A stretch of DNA of 64,000 nt from JAEMQF01 sp963775015 (GCA_963775015.1 CAVZHI010000014.1:62001-126000), one strand, 5' to 3'; positions 45,113 through 55,796 are shown, numbered from the stretch's first letter. Notes: generated from the sequence alone by a model not told the origin. Numbers and translations: made by a program.

Positions 45113-45574
45113 ATGCGATTGATCGCGACGATTGCCAATTGGGTGGCCGGCTTGCAGGATTCCGGACCGCGGGTCACGTTGCCCACGACGCCCGAACGGC
45201 TGCGTGAGTTGCGCAGCGTCTGCCACACGATTCTCGACGACGTTCGCGCCGACATCGCGCGCGTGCTATCGGATCGGATCGATTCGGCGAATCACGCGAA
45301 CGACTTCTGGCACATGCGGCCGCGCCTGTTCGACGCCGTGTCGTCGGAGTTCGGCGAAGTCGTCGCCGGGCGCCGCCTGTTGCAGCTCGACACGATGCTG
45401 CACGTGAGCCACGACCGGCGCAGCCAGTTTGCGCGCGCCTCGGGTCCGGCCACAGGCCCGGGCGGGCTCGAGCGGCGCACGAGCCGCCAGTTGGTGCCGC
45501 CTGCGCCGGTGGTGAAGCGCCGCCGTTCAACGAACCGGTCGCCGTTTCGCACCACCACGTCTTCCGCGATCTAG
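45113..45574 (+). CDS. hypothetical protein
   Basis: 153 residues from the ATG at 45113, which opens RLIATIANWVAGLQDSG. Not recognised. The middle (about 20-100) looks helical, with LRELRSVCHTILDDVRADIARVL and a WHMRPRLFDAVS segment; the last 35 residues are Arg/Pro/Ser-rich and basic. No signal peptide or membrane helix. A longer frame from 45017 exists but its extra residues look like non-coding sequence. Divergent from rep, across roughly 280 bases in which no gene is visible. Confidence 0.5.
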   Translation: MRLIATIANWVAGLQDSGPRVTLPTTPERLRELRSVCHTILDDVRADIARVLSDRIDSANHANDFWHMRPRLFDAVSSEFGEVVAGRRLLQLDTMLHVSHDRRSQFARASGPATGPGGLERRTSRQLVPPAPVVKRRRSTNRSPFRTTTSSAI

Positions 45575-45643
45575 TCAGTTCGTTCGTCGCGTCGTGCGAC
45601 GCGCAAGTCGGCTGCCTGAGCCGGGTTGCGATACTGCGCGGCC

Positions 45644-46639
45644 ATGGCCGCCATTTTCGCCGTCACCTTCCCCTTCTTTGCCGTTGTCGTGCTGGGCTAT
45701 CTGGCGTCTGCGCGCCATGTCATGCCCGAATCGGCGATTCCGGGCCTCAGCACTTTCGTCCTGTTCTTTGCGCTGCCGTGCATGTTGTTCCGCTTCGGCG
45801 CGAGCCGGCCGTTTGCGCAACTCATCGATCCGGTGTTGATCGCCATCTACGGCGCTTGCGCGCTGTTGATGGTGCTCAGCAGCATCGCGCTCTCGTTGCA
45901 GCGCCATCCGGGCGGGCCCGGCGTGGGCTTGCGCGACGCCGCGTTCGGTGCGCTGGTGGCGACGTTTCCGAATGCGGGCTTCATGGGCGTGCCGCTGCTG
46001 ATCGGGCTGCTCGGCGAGGCCGCCGCGGGCCCGTTGATCGGCGCCATCCTGGTGGACCTGGTGTTGACGAGTTCGCTCTGCCTGGCGCTCGCGCAAGTCG
46101 CGCCGCAGGTCGCCGGCGGGCAGCACGACAGCTTGCTCGCCGCCCTGGGCCGGGCGCTGCGTGGCGCGGCGTCGAACCCGCTGCCGTGGGCGATCGCGCT
46201 GGGTGCGCTGTTCGAAGCCGCCAGCTGGGCCCTGCCTGAACCGCTGGCGCAAATCGTGAAGATGCTCGGTGATGCAGCGACTCCGGTCGCGCTGTTCACG
46301 ATCGGCGCGGTGCTTTGGCGCGCCCGCCAGCACAGCACAGGCGCGACGCCGCTGTCGGGCTACCTGCCGCTCGCGCTGGTCAAGCTGCTCGTGCACCCGT
46401 TGTTGATTCTCTGCTTCGGCATCATCGGCGCGGCGCTCGGCATGAACGTGTCGCCGTTCGGCCTGCTCGTGCTCGTGCTCACGGCGGCGTTGCCGAGCGC
46501 GAGCAACGTGTCGATCCTCGCCGAGCGCTATGGCGCCGACAACGGGCGGGTGACGCGCATCATCATGGCGAGCACCGTGCTCGCGTTCATCAGTTTCTCG
46601 CTCATCGCCTGGGGCTTGGGCGCCGACGTCAAGCGTTGA
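45644..46639 (+). CDS. AEC-family transporter
   Basis: 331 residues from the ATG at 45644, ten predicted helices in two halves. AEC (auxin efflux carrier) landmarks: STFVLFFALPCMLF, ATFPNAGFMGVPLLIGLLGE with the conserved Asn and Gly-Pro-Leu positions, DAATPVALFTIGAVL, and LPSASNVSILAERYGAD. Members carry organic acids such as malate or malonate. Converges on atpC, 62 bases between stops, with an 8-base inverted repeat GACGTCAA/TTGACGTC at 46625-46643 over its stop codon. Confidence 0.92.
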   Translation: MAAIFAVTFPFFAVVVLGYLASARHVMPESAIPGLSTFVLFFALPCMLFRFGASRPFAQLIDPVLIAIYGACALLMVLSSIALSLQRHPGGPGVGLRDAAFGALVATFPNAGFMGVPLLIGLLGEAAAGPLIGAILVDLVLTSSLCLALAQVAPQVAGGQHDSLLAALGRALRGAASNPLPWAIALGALFEAASWALPEPLAQIVKMLGDAATPVALFTIGAVLWRARQHSTGATPLSGYLPLALVKLLVHPLLILCFGIIGAALGMNVSPFGLLVLVLTAALPSASNVSILAERYGADNGRVTRIIMASTVLAFISFSLIAWGLGADVKR

Positions 46640-46701
46640 CGTCGCGCGAGGGCCTGTGGCCGCGCTGCATCGCCGCGGCACACGGCGGCTGCGCGCCGAG
46701 G

Positions 46702-47118
46702 CTACTTCTTGCGGAACTTGCGCAGCGCGACGATTTGCGCCGCCATCGCCGCGAATTCGCTTTGCGCCTTGGCGAAGTCGATGTCGCTCTTCGCGTTTTT
46801 CATCGCTTCTTCGGCGAGTTTCTTCGCCTCGGTGGCTTTCGCTTCGTCGAGGTCGTGGCCGCGGATCGCCGTGTCGGCAAGCACCGTCACCGTGTTCGGT
46901 TGCACTTCGAGAATGCCACCCGCGACGAAGACGAACTCTTCTTCGTCGTTGTCGGCACGCACGATTCGCACCGCACCCGGCTTGATGCGCGTGATGAGCG
47001 GCGTATGCCGCGGGTAGATGCCAAGCTCGCCCATCTCGCCGGGCAGCGCGACGAACTTCGCTTCGCCGGAAAAGATGCCGCCTTCGGCGGAGACGACGTC
47101 GACGTGAATGGTGGCCAT
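46702..47118 (-). CDS. atpC: ATP synthase epsilon subunit
   Basis: 138 residues from the ATG at 47118. Rotor protein of F1 that couples to the c ring and inhibits hydrolysis. The beta-sandwich opens ATIHVDVVSAEGGIFSGEA, then LPGEMGELGIYPRHTPLI, and a C-terminal two-helix part (DLDEAKATEAKKLAEEAMKN). Last gene of the operon. No frame errors in the whole ATP synthase cluster, in contrast to the regions at 9-24 kb and 58-62 kb. Confidence 0.96.
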   Translation of the reverse strand: MATIHVDVVSAEGGIFSGEAKFVALPGEMGELGIYPRHTPLITRIKPGAVRIVRADNDEEEFVFVAGGILEVQPNTVTVLADTAIRGHDLDEAKATEAKKLAEEAMKNAKSDIDFAKAQSEFAAMAAQIVALRKFRKK

Positions 47119-47171
47119 GGCAGGTCTCGCTGGCTGGATCGTGCGCTCTGGATTTCGCGGCCTTCGCTGGC

Positions 47172-48584
47172 CTACTGAATCTTCTTGGCCTTTTCGAAGG
47201 CCTCGTCGATCGTTCCGACCATGTAGAACGCCTGCTCGGGCAGGTGGTCGCATTCGCCATTGACGATCATCTTGAAGCCGCGAATCGTTTCCTTGAGCGG
47301 CACGTACTTGCCCGGCGTTCCGGTGAAGACCTCGGCGACGTGGAAAGGCTGCGACAGAAAGCGTTGGATCTTGCGCGCGCGCGCCACGGCCAACTTGTCT
47401 TCCGGGCTCAGCTCGTCCATGCCCAGAATCGCGATGATGTCGCGCAATTCCTTGTAGCGCTGCAGCGTGCCCTGCACGGCGCGCGTCGTCGTGTAATGGT
47501 CTTCGCCGACGACGTTCGGGTCGACTTGGCGCGAGGTGGAGTCGAGTGGGTCCACGGCGGGGTAAATGCCGAGCGACGCGATGTCGCGCGACAGCACGAC
47601 GGTCGCGTCCAGGTGCGCGAACGTCGTCGCGGGCGACGGATCGGTCAAGTCGTCGGCCGGAACGTACACGGCTTGAATCGACGTGATCGAGCCGACTTTT
47701 GTCGACGTTATGCGCTCCTGCAAGCGGCCCATTTCTTCGGCCAGGGTGGGTTGATACCCCACCGCCGAAGGCATGCGCCCGAGCAGCGCCGAGACTTCGG
47801 TTCCGGCGAGCGTGAAGCGGTAGATGTTGTCGACGAAAAACAGCACGTCGCGGCCTTCGTCGCGGAACGACTCGGCGATCGTCAGGCCGGTCAGCGCGAC
47901 GCGCAGGCGGTTCCCCGGCGGCTCGTTCATCTGGCCGTAGACCATCGCGACTTTCGACGCCGGCAGGTTCTCCAGATCGACGACTTTCGAGTCGGCCATC
48001 TCGTGATAGAAGTCGTTGCCCTCGCGCGTGCGCTCGCCCACGCCGGCGAACACCGACAGGCCCGAGTGCGCCTTGGCGATGTTGTTGATCAGCTCCATCA
48101 TGTTCACCGTCTTGCCCACGCCGGCGCCCCCGAACAGGCCGACCTTGCCGCCCTTGGCAAACGGGCAGATCAGGTCGATCACCTTGATTCCGGTCTCGAG
48201 CAGCTCCTGCGACGGGCTCAACTCGTCGTAGCTGGGCGCCTTGCGATGGATCGAGGCCGTGAGCGTCTGGTCGACCGGGCCGCGTTCGTCGATCGGATTG
48301 CCCAGCACGTCCATGATGCGGCCGAGCGTTGCCGTGCCCACCGGAACCGTGATCGCCTTGCCCGTGTTGCTCACCATCAGGCCACGACGCAAGCCGTCGG
48401 AGGAACCGAGCGCAATCGTGCGCACGATGCCGTCGCCGAGCTGCTGCTGCACTTCGAGCGTCAGCGCCGTCCCTTCAAGCTTCAGCGCGTCGTACACGCG
48501 CGGCATGTGCTCACGCGGGAATTCGACGTCGACAACAGCGCCGATGCACTGCACGATCTTGCCCTGGGTCTGGGTAGCTGCCAT
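47172..48584 (-). CDS. atpD: ATP synthase beta subunit
   Basis: 470 residues, family length. Catalytic subunit of F1. Walker A GGAGVGKTV, catalytic Glu in GERTREGNDFYHEM, Walker B region VLFFVDNIYRF, the DELSEED equivalent reading DELSPED, and QPFHVAEVFTGTPGKYV. DELSPED replaces DELSEED, a normal betaproteobacterial variation affecting coupling contacts. 53 bases separate it from atpC. Confidence 0.98.
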   Translation of the reverse strand: MAATQTQGKIVQCIGAVVDVEFPREHMPRVYDALKLEGTALTLEVQQQLGDGIVRTIALGSSDGLRRGLMVSNTGKAITVPVGTATLGRIMDVLGNPIDERGPVDQTLTASIHRKAPSYDELSPSQELLETGIKVIDLICPFAKGGKVGLFGGAGVGKTVNMMELINNIAKAHSGLSVFAGVGERTREGNDFYHEMADSKVVDLENLPASKVAMVYGQMNEPPGNRLRVALTGLTIAESFRDEGRDVLFFVDNIYRFTLAGTEVSALLGRMPSAVGYQPTLAEEMGRLQERITSTKVGSITSIQAVYVPADDLTDPSPATTFAHLDATVVLSRDIASLGIYPAVDPLDSTSRQVDPNVVGEDHYTTTRAVQGTLQRYKELRDIIAILGMDELSPEDKLAVARARKIQRFLSQPFHVAEVFTGTPGKYVPLKETIRGFKMIVNGECDHLPEQAFYMVGTIDEAFEKAKKIQ

Positions 48585-48646
48585 TCTTTGTTTCCTTCAA
48601 TCTTCGATTCGGTGGTCGTTTCGGTGACGCGGCGGTGCGCTCGGCG

Positions 48647-49531
48647 TCAACCGCTGATCGCTGCGGCGCCGCCGACGATCTCGGAGAGTTCTTTCGTGAT
48701 CGCCGCCTGGCGCGTCTTGTTGTAGACGAGCTTGAGTTCGGCGATCAGGTTTCCGGCGTTGTCGGTTGCGGCCTTCATCGCGACCATGCGTGCCGCGTGT
48801 TCGGACGCCATGTTCTCGGCGACGGACTGATACACGAGCGCCTCGATGTAGCGCTTGAAGAGTTCATCGATCACGGTCGATGCGTCGGGCTCGTAGAGAT
48901 AGTCCCAGGCGTACTGCGACTTCTCTGCCGCAGTTTGCCGCAGGCGATCCGCGGACAGCGGGAGCAACTGCTCGAGCGTCGGCTCCTGCTTCATCGTGTT
49001 GATGAATTTCGTGTAGCACAGGTAGACCGCGTCGACCTTGCCTTCGACAAACGCGTCGAGCATCGCTTTCACCGGACCGATCAGTTTGTCCAGATGCGGT
49101 TTGTCGCCGAGCTGCGTCGCCTGGCTCATCACCTTGACGCCGATGCGGTTCAGGAAGCCGAGGCCCTTGTTGCCCAGCGCCACCGCGAGCGCGCTGCCGC
49201 CCGCCGCCTGCTCGTCGCGCAATTTGTTCGTCACGGCGCGCAGCACGTTCGTGTTCAGGCCGCCGCACAGGCCCTTGTCCGACGTGACGACGATGTAGCC
49301 GGTGGCCTTGCTCTCCCCGACCTTGCGCATGTACGGCGACTTGTACTCGGGGTTCGCCTGCGACAGATTCGCCGTGATGTTGCGGATCTTGTCCGCGTAC
49401 GGTCGCGCCGCGCGCATGCGCTCCTGCGCCTTGCGCATCTTCGAGACCGAGATCATCTCCATTGCCTTGGTGATCTTCTTCGTGCTCTCGAAGTTCTTGA
49501 TCTTGGTGCGTATCTCTTTGCCGACCGCCAT
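48647..49531 (-). CDS. atpG: ATP synthase gamma subunit
   Basis: 294 residues. Central rotor shaft. N-terminal KEIRTKIKNFESTKKITKAMEMISVSKMRKAQ forms the long coiled-coil helix; C-terminal ATDNAGNLIAELKLVYNKTRQAAITKELSEIV is the second one, with the near-invariant LVYNKTRQAAIT. The Rossmann-type middle starts YIVVTSDKGLCGGLN. Gap of 62 bases to atpD and 22 to atpA. Confidence 0.97.
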   Translation of the reverse strand: MAVGKEIRTKIKNFESTKKITKAMEMISVSKMRKAQERMRAARPYADKIRNITANLSQANPEYKSPYMRKVGESKATGYIVVTSDKGLCGGLNTNVLRAVTNKLRDEQAAGGSALAVALGNKGLGFLNRIGVKVMSQATQLGDKPHLDKLIGPVKAMLDAFVEGKVDAVYLCYTKFINTMKQEPTLEQLLPLSADRLRQTAAEKSQYAWDYLYEPDASTVIDELFKRYIEALVYQSVAENMASEHAARMVAMKAATDNAGNLIAELKLVYNKTRQAAITKELSEIVGGAAAISG

Positions 49532-49553
49532 GGTGTTCTCCGCGGGGCAGGGC

Positions 49554-51107
<1,554 letters not shown>

Positions 51108-51196
51108 GTCTGATCTCCGGTCTGCGAGGCTCGCGCCTGGGGCAGGTTCGACTGAAAGAAAGTTGAATTCGAGGCGTCAGCGGGCGACGGCGCGGA

Positions 51197-51730
51197 TCAC
51201 GCCGTCAGTGCCATCTTCATTTGTTCGAGGCGCGCTTTGACCGAGGTGTCGAGCACCTCGTCGCCAACGACAACGCGAATGCCACCGATCAGCTCGGGCG
51301 CGATCACCACCGTCGGATTGAGCTTGTGGCCAAAGCGTTTTTCGAGCGCCGCCACGACGTCGGCGAGTTGTGCCGGCGCGATCTCGAAAGCGCTGTGGAT
51401 CACGGCGTTGGCGATCCCGGCGCGCGCGTTGACGAGCGCCTGAAACTGCTCGGCAATCGCCGGCAATGCGGCGAGGCGACCGTTGTCGATGATCGCGCGC
51501 AGCAGGTTTTTCGCCGACGCCGAAAGCGGCGACTTGATCACCGACGTCATCAGCTCGAACACCTGATCGGCGCCGGTTTTCGGGTTGTCGGCGAACTGGC
51601 GCAGTTGCGCATCGCTCGCGACGTCCGCCAGCGCCTGCACTTGGCCGGTCAGAGCGGCCGCATCCGCACTCGCGGCAGCCTTGAACAGCGCCTCGGCGTA
51701 GGGCCGCGCGATGGTGGCGAGTTCAGCCAT
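51197..51730 (-). CDS. atpH: ATP synthase delta subunit
   Basis: 177 residues from the ATG at 51730. Peripheral-stalk cap on F1. N-terminal six-helix domain starts ATIARPYAEALFKAA; the C-terminal part has VVIAPELIGGIRVVVGDEVLDTSVKARLEQM, the family signature with GGIR and the late DxSV. The gap of 84 bases to atpF carries a repeat-like stem-loop. Confidence 0.96.
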   Translation of the reverse strand: MAELATIARPYAEALFKAAASADAAALTGQVQALADVASDAQLRQFADNPKTGADQVFELMTSVIKSPLSASAKNLLRAIIDNGRLAALPAIAEQFQALVNARAGIANAVIHSAFEIAPAQLADVVAALEKRFGHKLNPTVVIAPELIGGIRVVVGDEVLDTSVKARLEQMKMALTA

Positions 51731-51733
51731 GAT

Positions 51734-51782
51734 GTGACTCCCGCGAGGCCGCCCTAAGGGAGTCACGCGCCCCCTTGGGGGG
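51734..51782. repeat. stem-loop repeat-like sequence between atpF and atpH
   Basis: A perfect 9-base inverted repeat GTGACTCCC/GGGAGTCAC (51734-51742 with 51758-51766) is followed by CCCCCTTGGGGGG and CAGCGAGCGAACGAGAGCTTG. Runs like GGGGGGCAGCGA recur between genes of Comamonadaceae-type genomes as I recall, so this is probably a dispersed element. It could modulate the relative amounts of b and delta subunits. Confidence 0.45.
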
Positions 51783-51814
51783 CAGCGAGCGAACGAGAGC
51801 TTGAGGGCCCATTT

Positions 51815-52285
51815 TCAAAGTTCGGTCTTCAGGCGCGCCAACAGCTCGGCATGAACGCCGGCGTTGACTTCGCGCTTCAGAATCTGCTCGGCGCCGCGCA
51901 CCGCCAATGCGGCCACCTGCTCGCGCAGGCTTTCGCGCGCCTTGACCGATTCCTGGCCGGCTTCGGCTTTCGCCGCGGCGATGATCTTCGCGCCCTCTTC
52001 GCTGGCGCGCGTCTTCGCCTCTTCGATCATCGATTGGGCGAGGCGCTCGGCGTCGGCGAGGCGCTGCGTCGCGTGCGCGCGTGCGGTGGAGAGTTGTTCT
52101 TCGACGCGGCGGTTCGCGTTGCTCAACTCGGCCTTGGCCTTGTCGGCGGCGGACAGACCGTCGGCGATTTTCTTAGCGCGCTCGTCCAGCGCGGCCGTGA
52201 TCGGCGGCCAGACGAACTTCATCGTGAACCAGACCAGGATCAGGAACACGATCATCTGAAAGATGAATGTCGCGGTGATGCTCAT
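51815..52285 (-). CDS. atpF: ATP synthase b subunit
   Basis: 156 residues from the ATG at 52285. Peripheral stalk: one N-terminal membrane helix (TATFIFQMIVFLILVWFTMKF, about 4-24) then a long Ala/Glu/Lys-rich helix (KKIADGLSAADKAKAELSNA, and RAHATQRLADAERLAQSMIEE) that dimerises. The length is the bacterial norm. Between atpE and atpH. Confidence 0.97.
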   Translation of the reverse strand: MSITATFIFQMIVFLILVWFTMKFVWPPITAALDERAKKIADGLSAADKAKAELSNANRRVEEQLSTARAHATQRLADAERLAQSMIEEAKTRASEEGAKIIAAAKAEAGQESVKARESLREQVAALAVRGAEQILKREVNAGVHAELLARLKTEL

Positions 52286-52343
52286 ATTGCCTTCGGCAGT
52301 GGACGTAGAGCCGCCGCAAACGGCGGCAAAGGCGGCCGGCGAT

Positions 52344-52607
52344 TTACTTCGGCAGATTGGCCAACTGGGCCAGGAACGGGTTCGCGGTGGTGAACCACAG
52401 CGCAATACCCGTGCCGATGATGAACGACGCGTCGATCAGGCCGACGAGCAGGAACATCTTGGTCTGCAACTCGCCCATCAGCTCGGGTTGGCGCGCCGCC
52501 GACTCGAGGTACTTGCTGCCCATGACGCCGATACCGATGCACGCGCCCATCGCGCCCAGACCGATGATGAGACCTGCCGCGAGGGCGACGAGACCGATGA
52601 GTTCCAT
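52344..52607 (-). CDS. atpE: ATP synthase c subunit
   Basis: 87 residues, two-helix hairpin that forms the rotor ring. The ion-binding carboxylate is the Asp in VGLIDASFIIGTGIALWF; the polar loop is SAARQPEL. Asp with no Na+-type Gln/Glu partner points to proton coupling. The glycine-rich helix 1 reads AAGLIIGLGAMGACIGIG. Normal size and position after atpB. Confidence 0.97.
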   Translation of the reverse strand: MELIGLVALAAGLIIGLGAMGACIGIGVMGSKYLESAARQPELMGELQTKMFLLVGLIDASFIIGTGIALWFTTANPFLAQLANLPK

Positions 52608-52668
52608 GTTGGCTCCAGTTGGTGTTGAATGAAAAGAGAAATGAAAAGAGATGGCTCCGCAGCGACGC

Positions 52669-53529
52669 TCAATGCGTCTCGTGCGCCTGGCCGACGTAGA
52701 CCAGCGTGAGCATCATGAAGACGAAGGCCTGCAGCGTGATGATCAGGATGTGGAAGATCGCCCACACCGTGCCGGCCACGATGTGCAGCGCGCCGAGCGC
52801 GAAGCCGCCCAGCGACAGCGTGAAAGCGCCGCCGAGCAATGCGATCAGCAGGAAGATCAGCTCGCCGGCGTACATGTTGCCGAAAAGTCGCATGCCGTGC
52901 GAGACCGTCTTGGCGACGAACTCGACGATCTGCATCGCGAAGTTGAAAGGGTAGAGCGCCCAGTGGTTGCCGAACGGCGCGGCGATCAGTTCGTGCGCCC
53001 AGCCGCCGAGGCCCTTGATCTTGATGTTGTAGATCAGGCACAGGATCAGCACGCCGACCGACAAGCCCATCGTGATCGACAAGTCTGCCGTCGGCACGAC
53101 ACGCAGGTAGGCGTGCGAGGCGTCATGCCCCGCGGCGCTGTAAATCAGCTGCCACAGCAGCGGCAACAGATCGACGGGCAGCAAGTCCATCGCGTTGAGC
53201 AGGAAGATCCAGACGAACACTGTCAGCGCAAGCGGCGCCACAAGTTTTCGGCTCTTCGCGTTGTGCACGATTCCCTTGGCCTGGCTTTCGACCATCTCGA
53301 AGAGGATCTCGACGGCTGCCTGAAAGCGCCCGGGAACTCCGGCTGTGGCGCTGCTCGCGGCGCGCCACAACAACCAGCAGCCGAGCACGCCGAGCAGTAT
53401 CGAGAACGCGACGGAATCGAAATTGAGAACCGAAAAATCGACCAGTCCCTTGGGCTTGCCGGTCTGGAAGTGGGTCAGGTGGTGAACGATGTAGTCACCG
53501 GCGGTGAGTGCTTGGCCTTCGGCTGCCAT
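52669..53529 (-). CDS. atpB: ATP synthase a subunit
   Basis: 286 residues from the ATG at 53529. Proton half-channel partner of the c ring. The essential arginine lies in HGMRLFGNMYAGELIFLL; the polar helix IITLQAFVFMMLTLVYVGQA is at the C-terminus; SKSRK-like AKSRKLVAPLALTVFVWIF begins the membrane core. An N-terminal extension of about 40 residues faces the periplasm. Follows atpI by 22 bases. Confidence 0.97.
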   Translation of the reverse strand: MAAEGQALTAGDYIVHHLTHFQTGKPKGLVDFSVLNFDSVAFSILLGVLGCWLLWRAASSATAGVPGRFQAAVEILFEMVESQAKGIVHNAKSRKLVAPLALTVFVWIFLLNAMDLLPVDLLPLLWQLIYSAAGHDASHAYLRVVPTADLSITMGLSVGVLILCLIYNIKIKGLGGWAHELIAAPFGNHWALYPFNFAMQIVEFVAKTVSHGMRLFGNMYAGELIFLLIALLGGAFTLSLGGFALGALHIVAGTVWAIFHILIITLQAFVFMMLTLVYVGQAHETH

Positions 53530-53551
53530 GTTGTCGCGTCTCGTCTTCCAT

Positions 53552-54040
53552 TCACCGCCCGCGCCACAGCAGCGCGAACCAGTACACCTGAACACACACC
53601 ACGAGCGCCGCCAGCAAGGCCGGCCAACTCAAGGGCTGAACAACCCTCGGCGCCAGCACCAGCATGAGCACCGAGACTCCGATTTTCACCAGGGTCCAGA
53701 ACATCACGCCGAGCGCGCTGGCGCCTGGCGCGACATTCAAGACTCTGCGCGTCATGCCACGCGCCATCAAGGCGCCCGGCACCACCGCCGTGGCCGTGCC
53801 ATACAGCGCCGACCACCCCACTTCGGCGCTGCCGCTGGCCACCCCGGCCAGCAACGCCACCGCGGCACCCACCGCGACCTGCGTGACCACCACGCGCCAG
53901 GGCGATACCGTTGGATTCTTTTCCCGCAAGACCCTCGCCTCTTCGCGCGTCAGGGCAATCACGGGCCTGTCGTCTTCCTCGTCTTGGAACCCGTGGTGCG
54001 CCACGCGATCGGCATTGCGGTCGGTCACGGCACGGGACAC
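53552..54040 (-). CDS. atpI: ATP synthase assembly protein I
   Basis: 162 residues starting at GTG 54040. Four hydrophobic segments (about 54-68, 75-95, 105-125 and 135-155) and a charged N-terminus TREEARVLREKNPTVSPWRV that is typical of betaproteobacterial AtpI. Helps assemble the c ring and may bind Mg2+. First gene of the operon; no clear Shine-Dalgarno upstream and a very short leader after the predicted promoter. Confidence 0.88.
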   Translation of the reverse strand: MSRAVTDRNADRVAHHGFQDEEDDRPVIALTREEARVLREKNPTVSPWRVVVTQVAVGAAVALLAGVASGSAEVGWSALYGTATAVVPGALMARGMTRRVLNVAPGASALGVMFWTLVKIGVSVLMLVLAPRVVQPLSWPALLAALVVCVQVYWFALLWRGR

Positions 54041-54063
54041 AATTTATTTCAGTACAGCCCAAA

Positions 54064-54091
54064 ATTATACGTGGAAACCCGCGCCGGTCGA
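54064..54091 (-). promoter_or_regulatory. candidate sigma-70 promoter of the atp operon
   Basis: A perfect -10 TATAAT reads on the minus strand at 54069-54064; 16 bases upstream is TCGACC (4 of 6 with TTGACA). The start site would be about 17-20 bases before the atpI GTG. It is one of few AT-rich spots in this GC-rich DNA and lies in the 59-base gap between galM-like and atpI genes. Confidence 0.6.
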
Positions 54092-54099
54092 CGGGCGAA

Positions 54100-54960
54100 T
54101 CAGACGATCGCGACGTCGAGTTGCATCCACGCATCGACGGTTTCGCCCGGCGCGACGCTGACCAGGCCTTGCGCCGTCGGGTCCGCCATGTGGATCGCGT
54201 TGCTGACATGGCTCACGGGTTCGACGCAGAAGTAGTCCTTGTCGCGCGGCGTGTAGACGACGAGTCGGTGCATCGACGACGTGAGCTGCAGCGCCATCTT
54301 TTCGTCGCGAATCCGCGCCGGGCCGGCCCAGCCTTCGAAGCAATTGTCGAAGTCCAGGTGCGCCACGTCGCCGTCGATCCCGGGCTGCGCCACCTTGCGC
54401 ACCGGGAGCTGCGCCGCGTCGCTGTCCCAGCGGTCCGACAGCTCGACGTGCAGGCGGGTGCGCGCGCGCTTGGGGAAGTAGGGATGCCAACCCAACCCGA
54501 CCGGCTGCGCGATGTCGGCCAGGTTCGTGAACTGCAGCTGCACGCGCAGGCTGCTCGGCGCGAGCGTGAAGTGCTGGTTCACCTCGAATGGAAACGGCCA
54601 ATCCGCGTCGGCCTCGTGGCGGTAGCGCAAGCCCACGTCGACGGCACTCGACGCGACGATATTCCAGGCGCGCAACCATGCCACGCCATGCAGCGAATGT
54701 GGGCTCGCGTCGAAATTCGGCGCCGTCGTGTGGTCGTGGCCTTTCCAGCGAAAGCGCCGGTAGCCGAGCCGATTCGAGTACGGCACAAGCGGGTAACACG
54801 CCGAAGCCCGCGCCGAGTCGAGCCGCGCCGGGTCGCTGGCGCGCAGCACGGCGACGTCGCGATGCCACAAGCCGGCGATGCAGCCGCCCAAGTCCGGGCG
54901 CAGCGCGAGGCGCAAGGCGCCGGCGTGCAATTCGAATACCGCTTCACTGTGCTGCGTCAT
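54100..54960 (-). CDS. aldose 1-epimerase family protein
   Basis: 286 residues, beta-sandwich galactose mutarotase-like fold. General acid and base positions are visible: SLHGVAWLRAW (His), LGWHPYFPKRA (His) and the catalytic Glu in CVEPVSHVSNAIHM. NRLGYRRFRWKG is the sugar-binding strand. Catalyses anomer exchange of a hexose or acts on a hexose phosphate; cytosolic. Lies directly upstream of the atp promoter on the same strand, and 20 bases after the aldolase. Confidence 0.9.
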   Translation of the reverse strand: MTQHSEAVFELHAGALRLALRPDLGGCIAGLWHRDVAVLRASDPARLDSARASACYPLVPYSNRLGYRRFRWKGHDHTTAPNFDASPHSLHGVAWLRAWNIVASSAVDVGLRYRHEADADWPFPFEVNQHFTLAPSSLRVQLQFTNLADIAQPVGLGWHPYFPKRARTRLHVELSDRWDSDAAQLPVRKVAQPGIDGDVAHLDFDNCFEGWAGPARIRDEKMALQLTSSMHRLVVYTPRDKDYFCVEPVSHVSNAIHMADPTAQGLVSVAPGETVDAWMQLDVAIV

Positions 54961-54980
54961 CGGGTCCCTTCGTGGGGTTG

Positions 54981-55796
54981 CTATTGCGCGGCAGTCTGTG
55001 TGCCGCGCGCCAAGGTGTGCACATGCTCGTCGCCGGCGGTGCGAAGCGCCGCGATCACGCCTTGTGCGCCGGTCATCATCAGGCCGAGGTCGGAAGCGAC
55101 AGCGATGAAGTCGAAACCGGCGGCGCGGTACTGTGCCGCCGCCTGCGCCGTCGGCGCCGCGGTGCCGATCGGTTTGCCGAGCGCCTTGCAGCGCTGCACG
55201 GCGCGCGACACTTGCGCCACCACGCTCGGGTGATTCGGTCGCCCCGGCTCGCCGAGCGCCGCCGACAGGTCCGACACGCCGAGAAAAAACGCGTCGACAC
55301 CGTCCACCTCGGCGATCGTGTCGAGCGCGTCGATCGCCTGCAGCGATTCGATCTCGACGATCACCGCGACCTCGTGATTCGCGCTGCGAACGTAGTTCGG
55401 CGCCGTACCGAAGCGCGACGCGCGGCTCAGCGCGGCGACGCCGCGCACGCCTGCGGGGGCAAAGCGTGTCGCCGCCACCGCGGCGCGCGCAGCGTCGGCG
55501 CTGTGCACGAAGGGGAACATCAGCGTTCCCGCGCCGGCGTCGAGGACACGCTTCACGACCACGGCGTCGTTGCTCGGCACGCGAACGATGGAGATCGTCT
55601 TCGTGCCGGCGAGCGCCTGCAGCATGTGCAGCACGTCCATGACTTCGCTCGGGCCATGCTCCATGTCGATCACGGCCCAGTCAAAACCGGCGCAGCCCAC
55701 CGCCTCGGCGACGAGGCTGCTCGCCGTGACGAGCCAGGTGCCGATGGGCGGATGTCCGCCGCTTGCGCGCAGCATTTGCGTGAAGGGATTGTTCAT
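54981..55796 (-). CDS. HpcH/HpaI-type class II aldolase
   Basis: 271 residues from the ATG at 55796. Mg2+/Mn2+-dependent (beta/alpha)8 aldolase that cleaves 2-oxo-4-hydroxy acids (for example 2-dehydro-3-deoxyglucarate) to pyruvate plus an aldehyde. Motifs: FDWAVIDMEHGP (His base), SIVRVPSND (Arg), MFPFVHSADAARAAV, VIVEIESLQAIDALD (metal Glu) and FFLGVSDLSAALG (metal Asp). Next to the aldose epimerase, so both may serve sugar or sugar-acid breakdown. Confidence 0.9.
   Translation of the reverse strand: MNNPFTQMLRASGGHPPIGTWLVTASSLVAEAVGCAGFDWAVIDMEHGPSEVMDVLHMLQALAGTKTISIVRVPSNDAVVVKRVLDAGAGTLMFPFVHSADAARAAVAATRFAPAGVRGVAALSRASRFGTAPNYVRSANHEVAVIVEIESLQAIDALDTIAEVDGVDAFFLGVSDLSAALGEPGRPNHPSVVAQVSRAVQRCKALGKPIGTAAPTAQAAAQYRAAGFDFIAVASDLGLMMTGAQGVIAALRTAGDEHVHTLARGTQTAAQ

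Noticed and set aside
46625..46643. Terminator at the end of the AEC gene
   Set aside because: An 8-base inverted repeat is present but lies over the stop codon and has no T run after it.
45575..47260. 561-residue minus-strand frame opposite the AEC carrier
   Set aside because: Antisense shadow rich in Arg and Gln; the AEC carrier and atpC explain the region.
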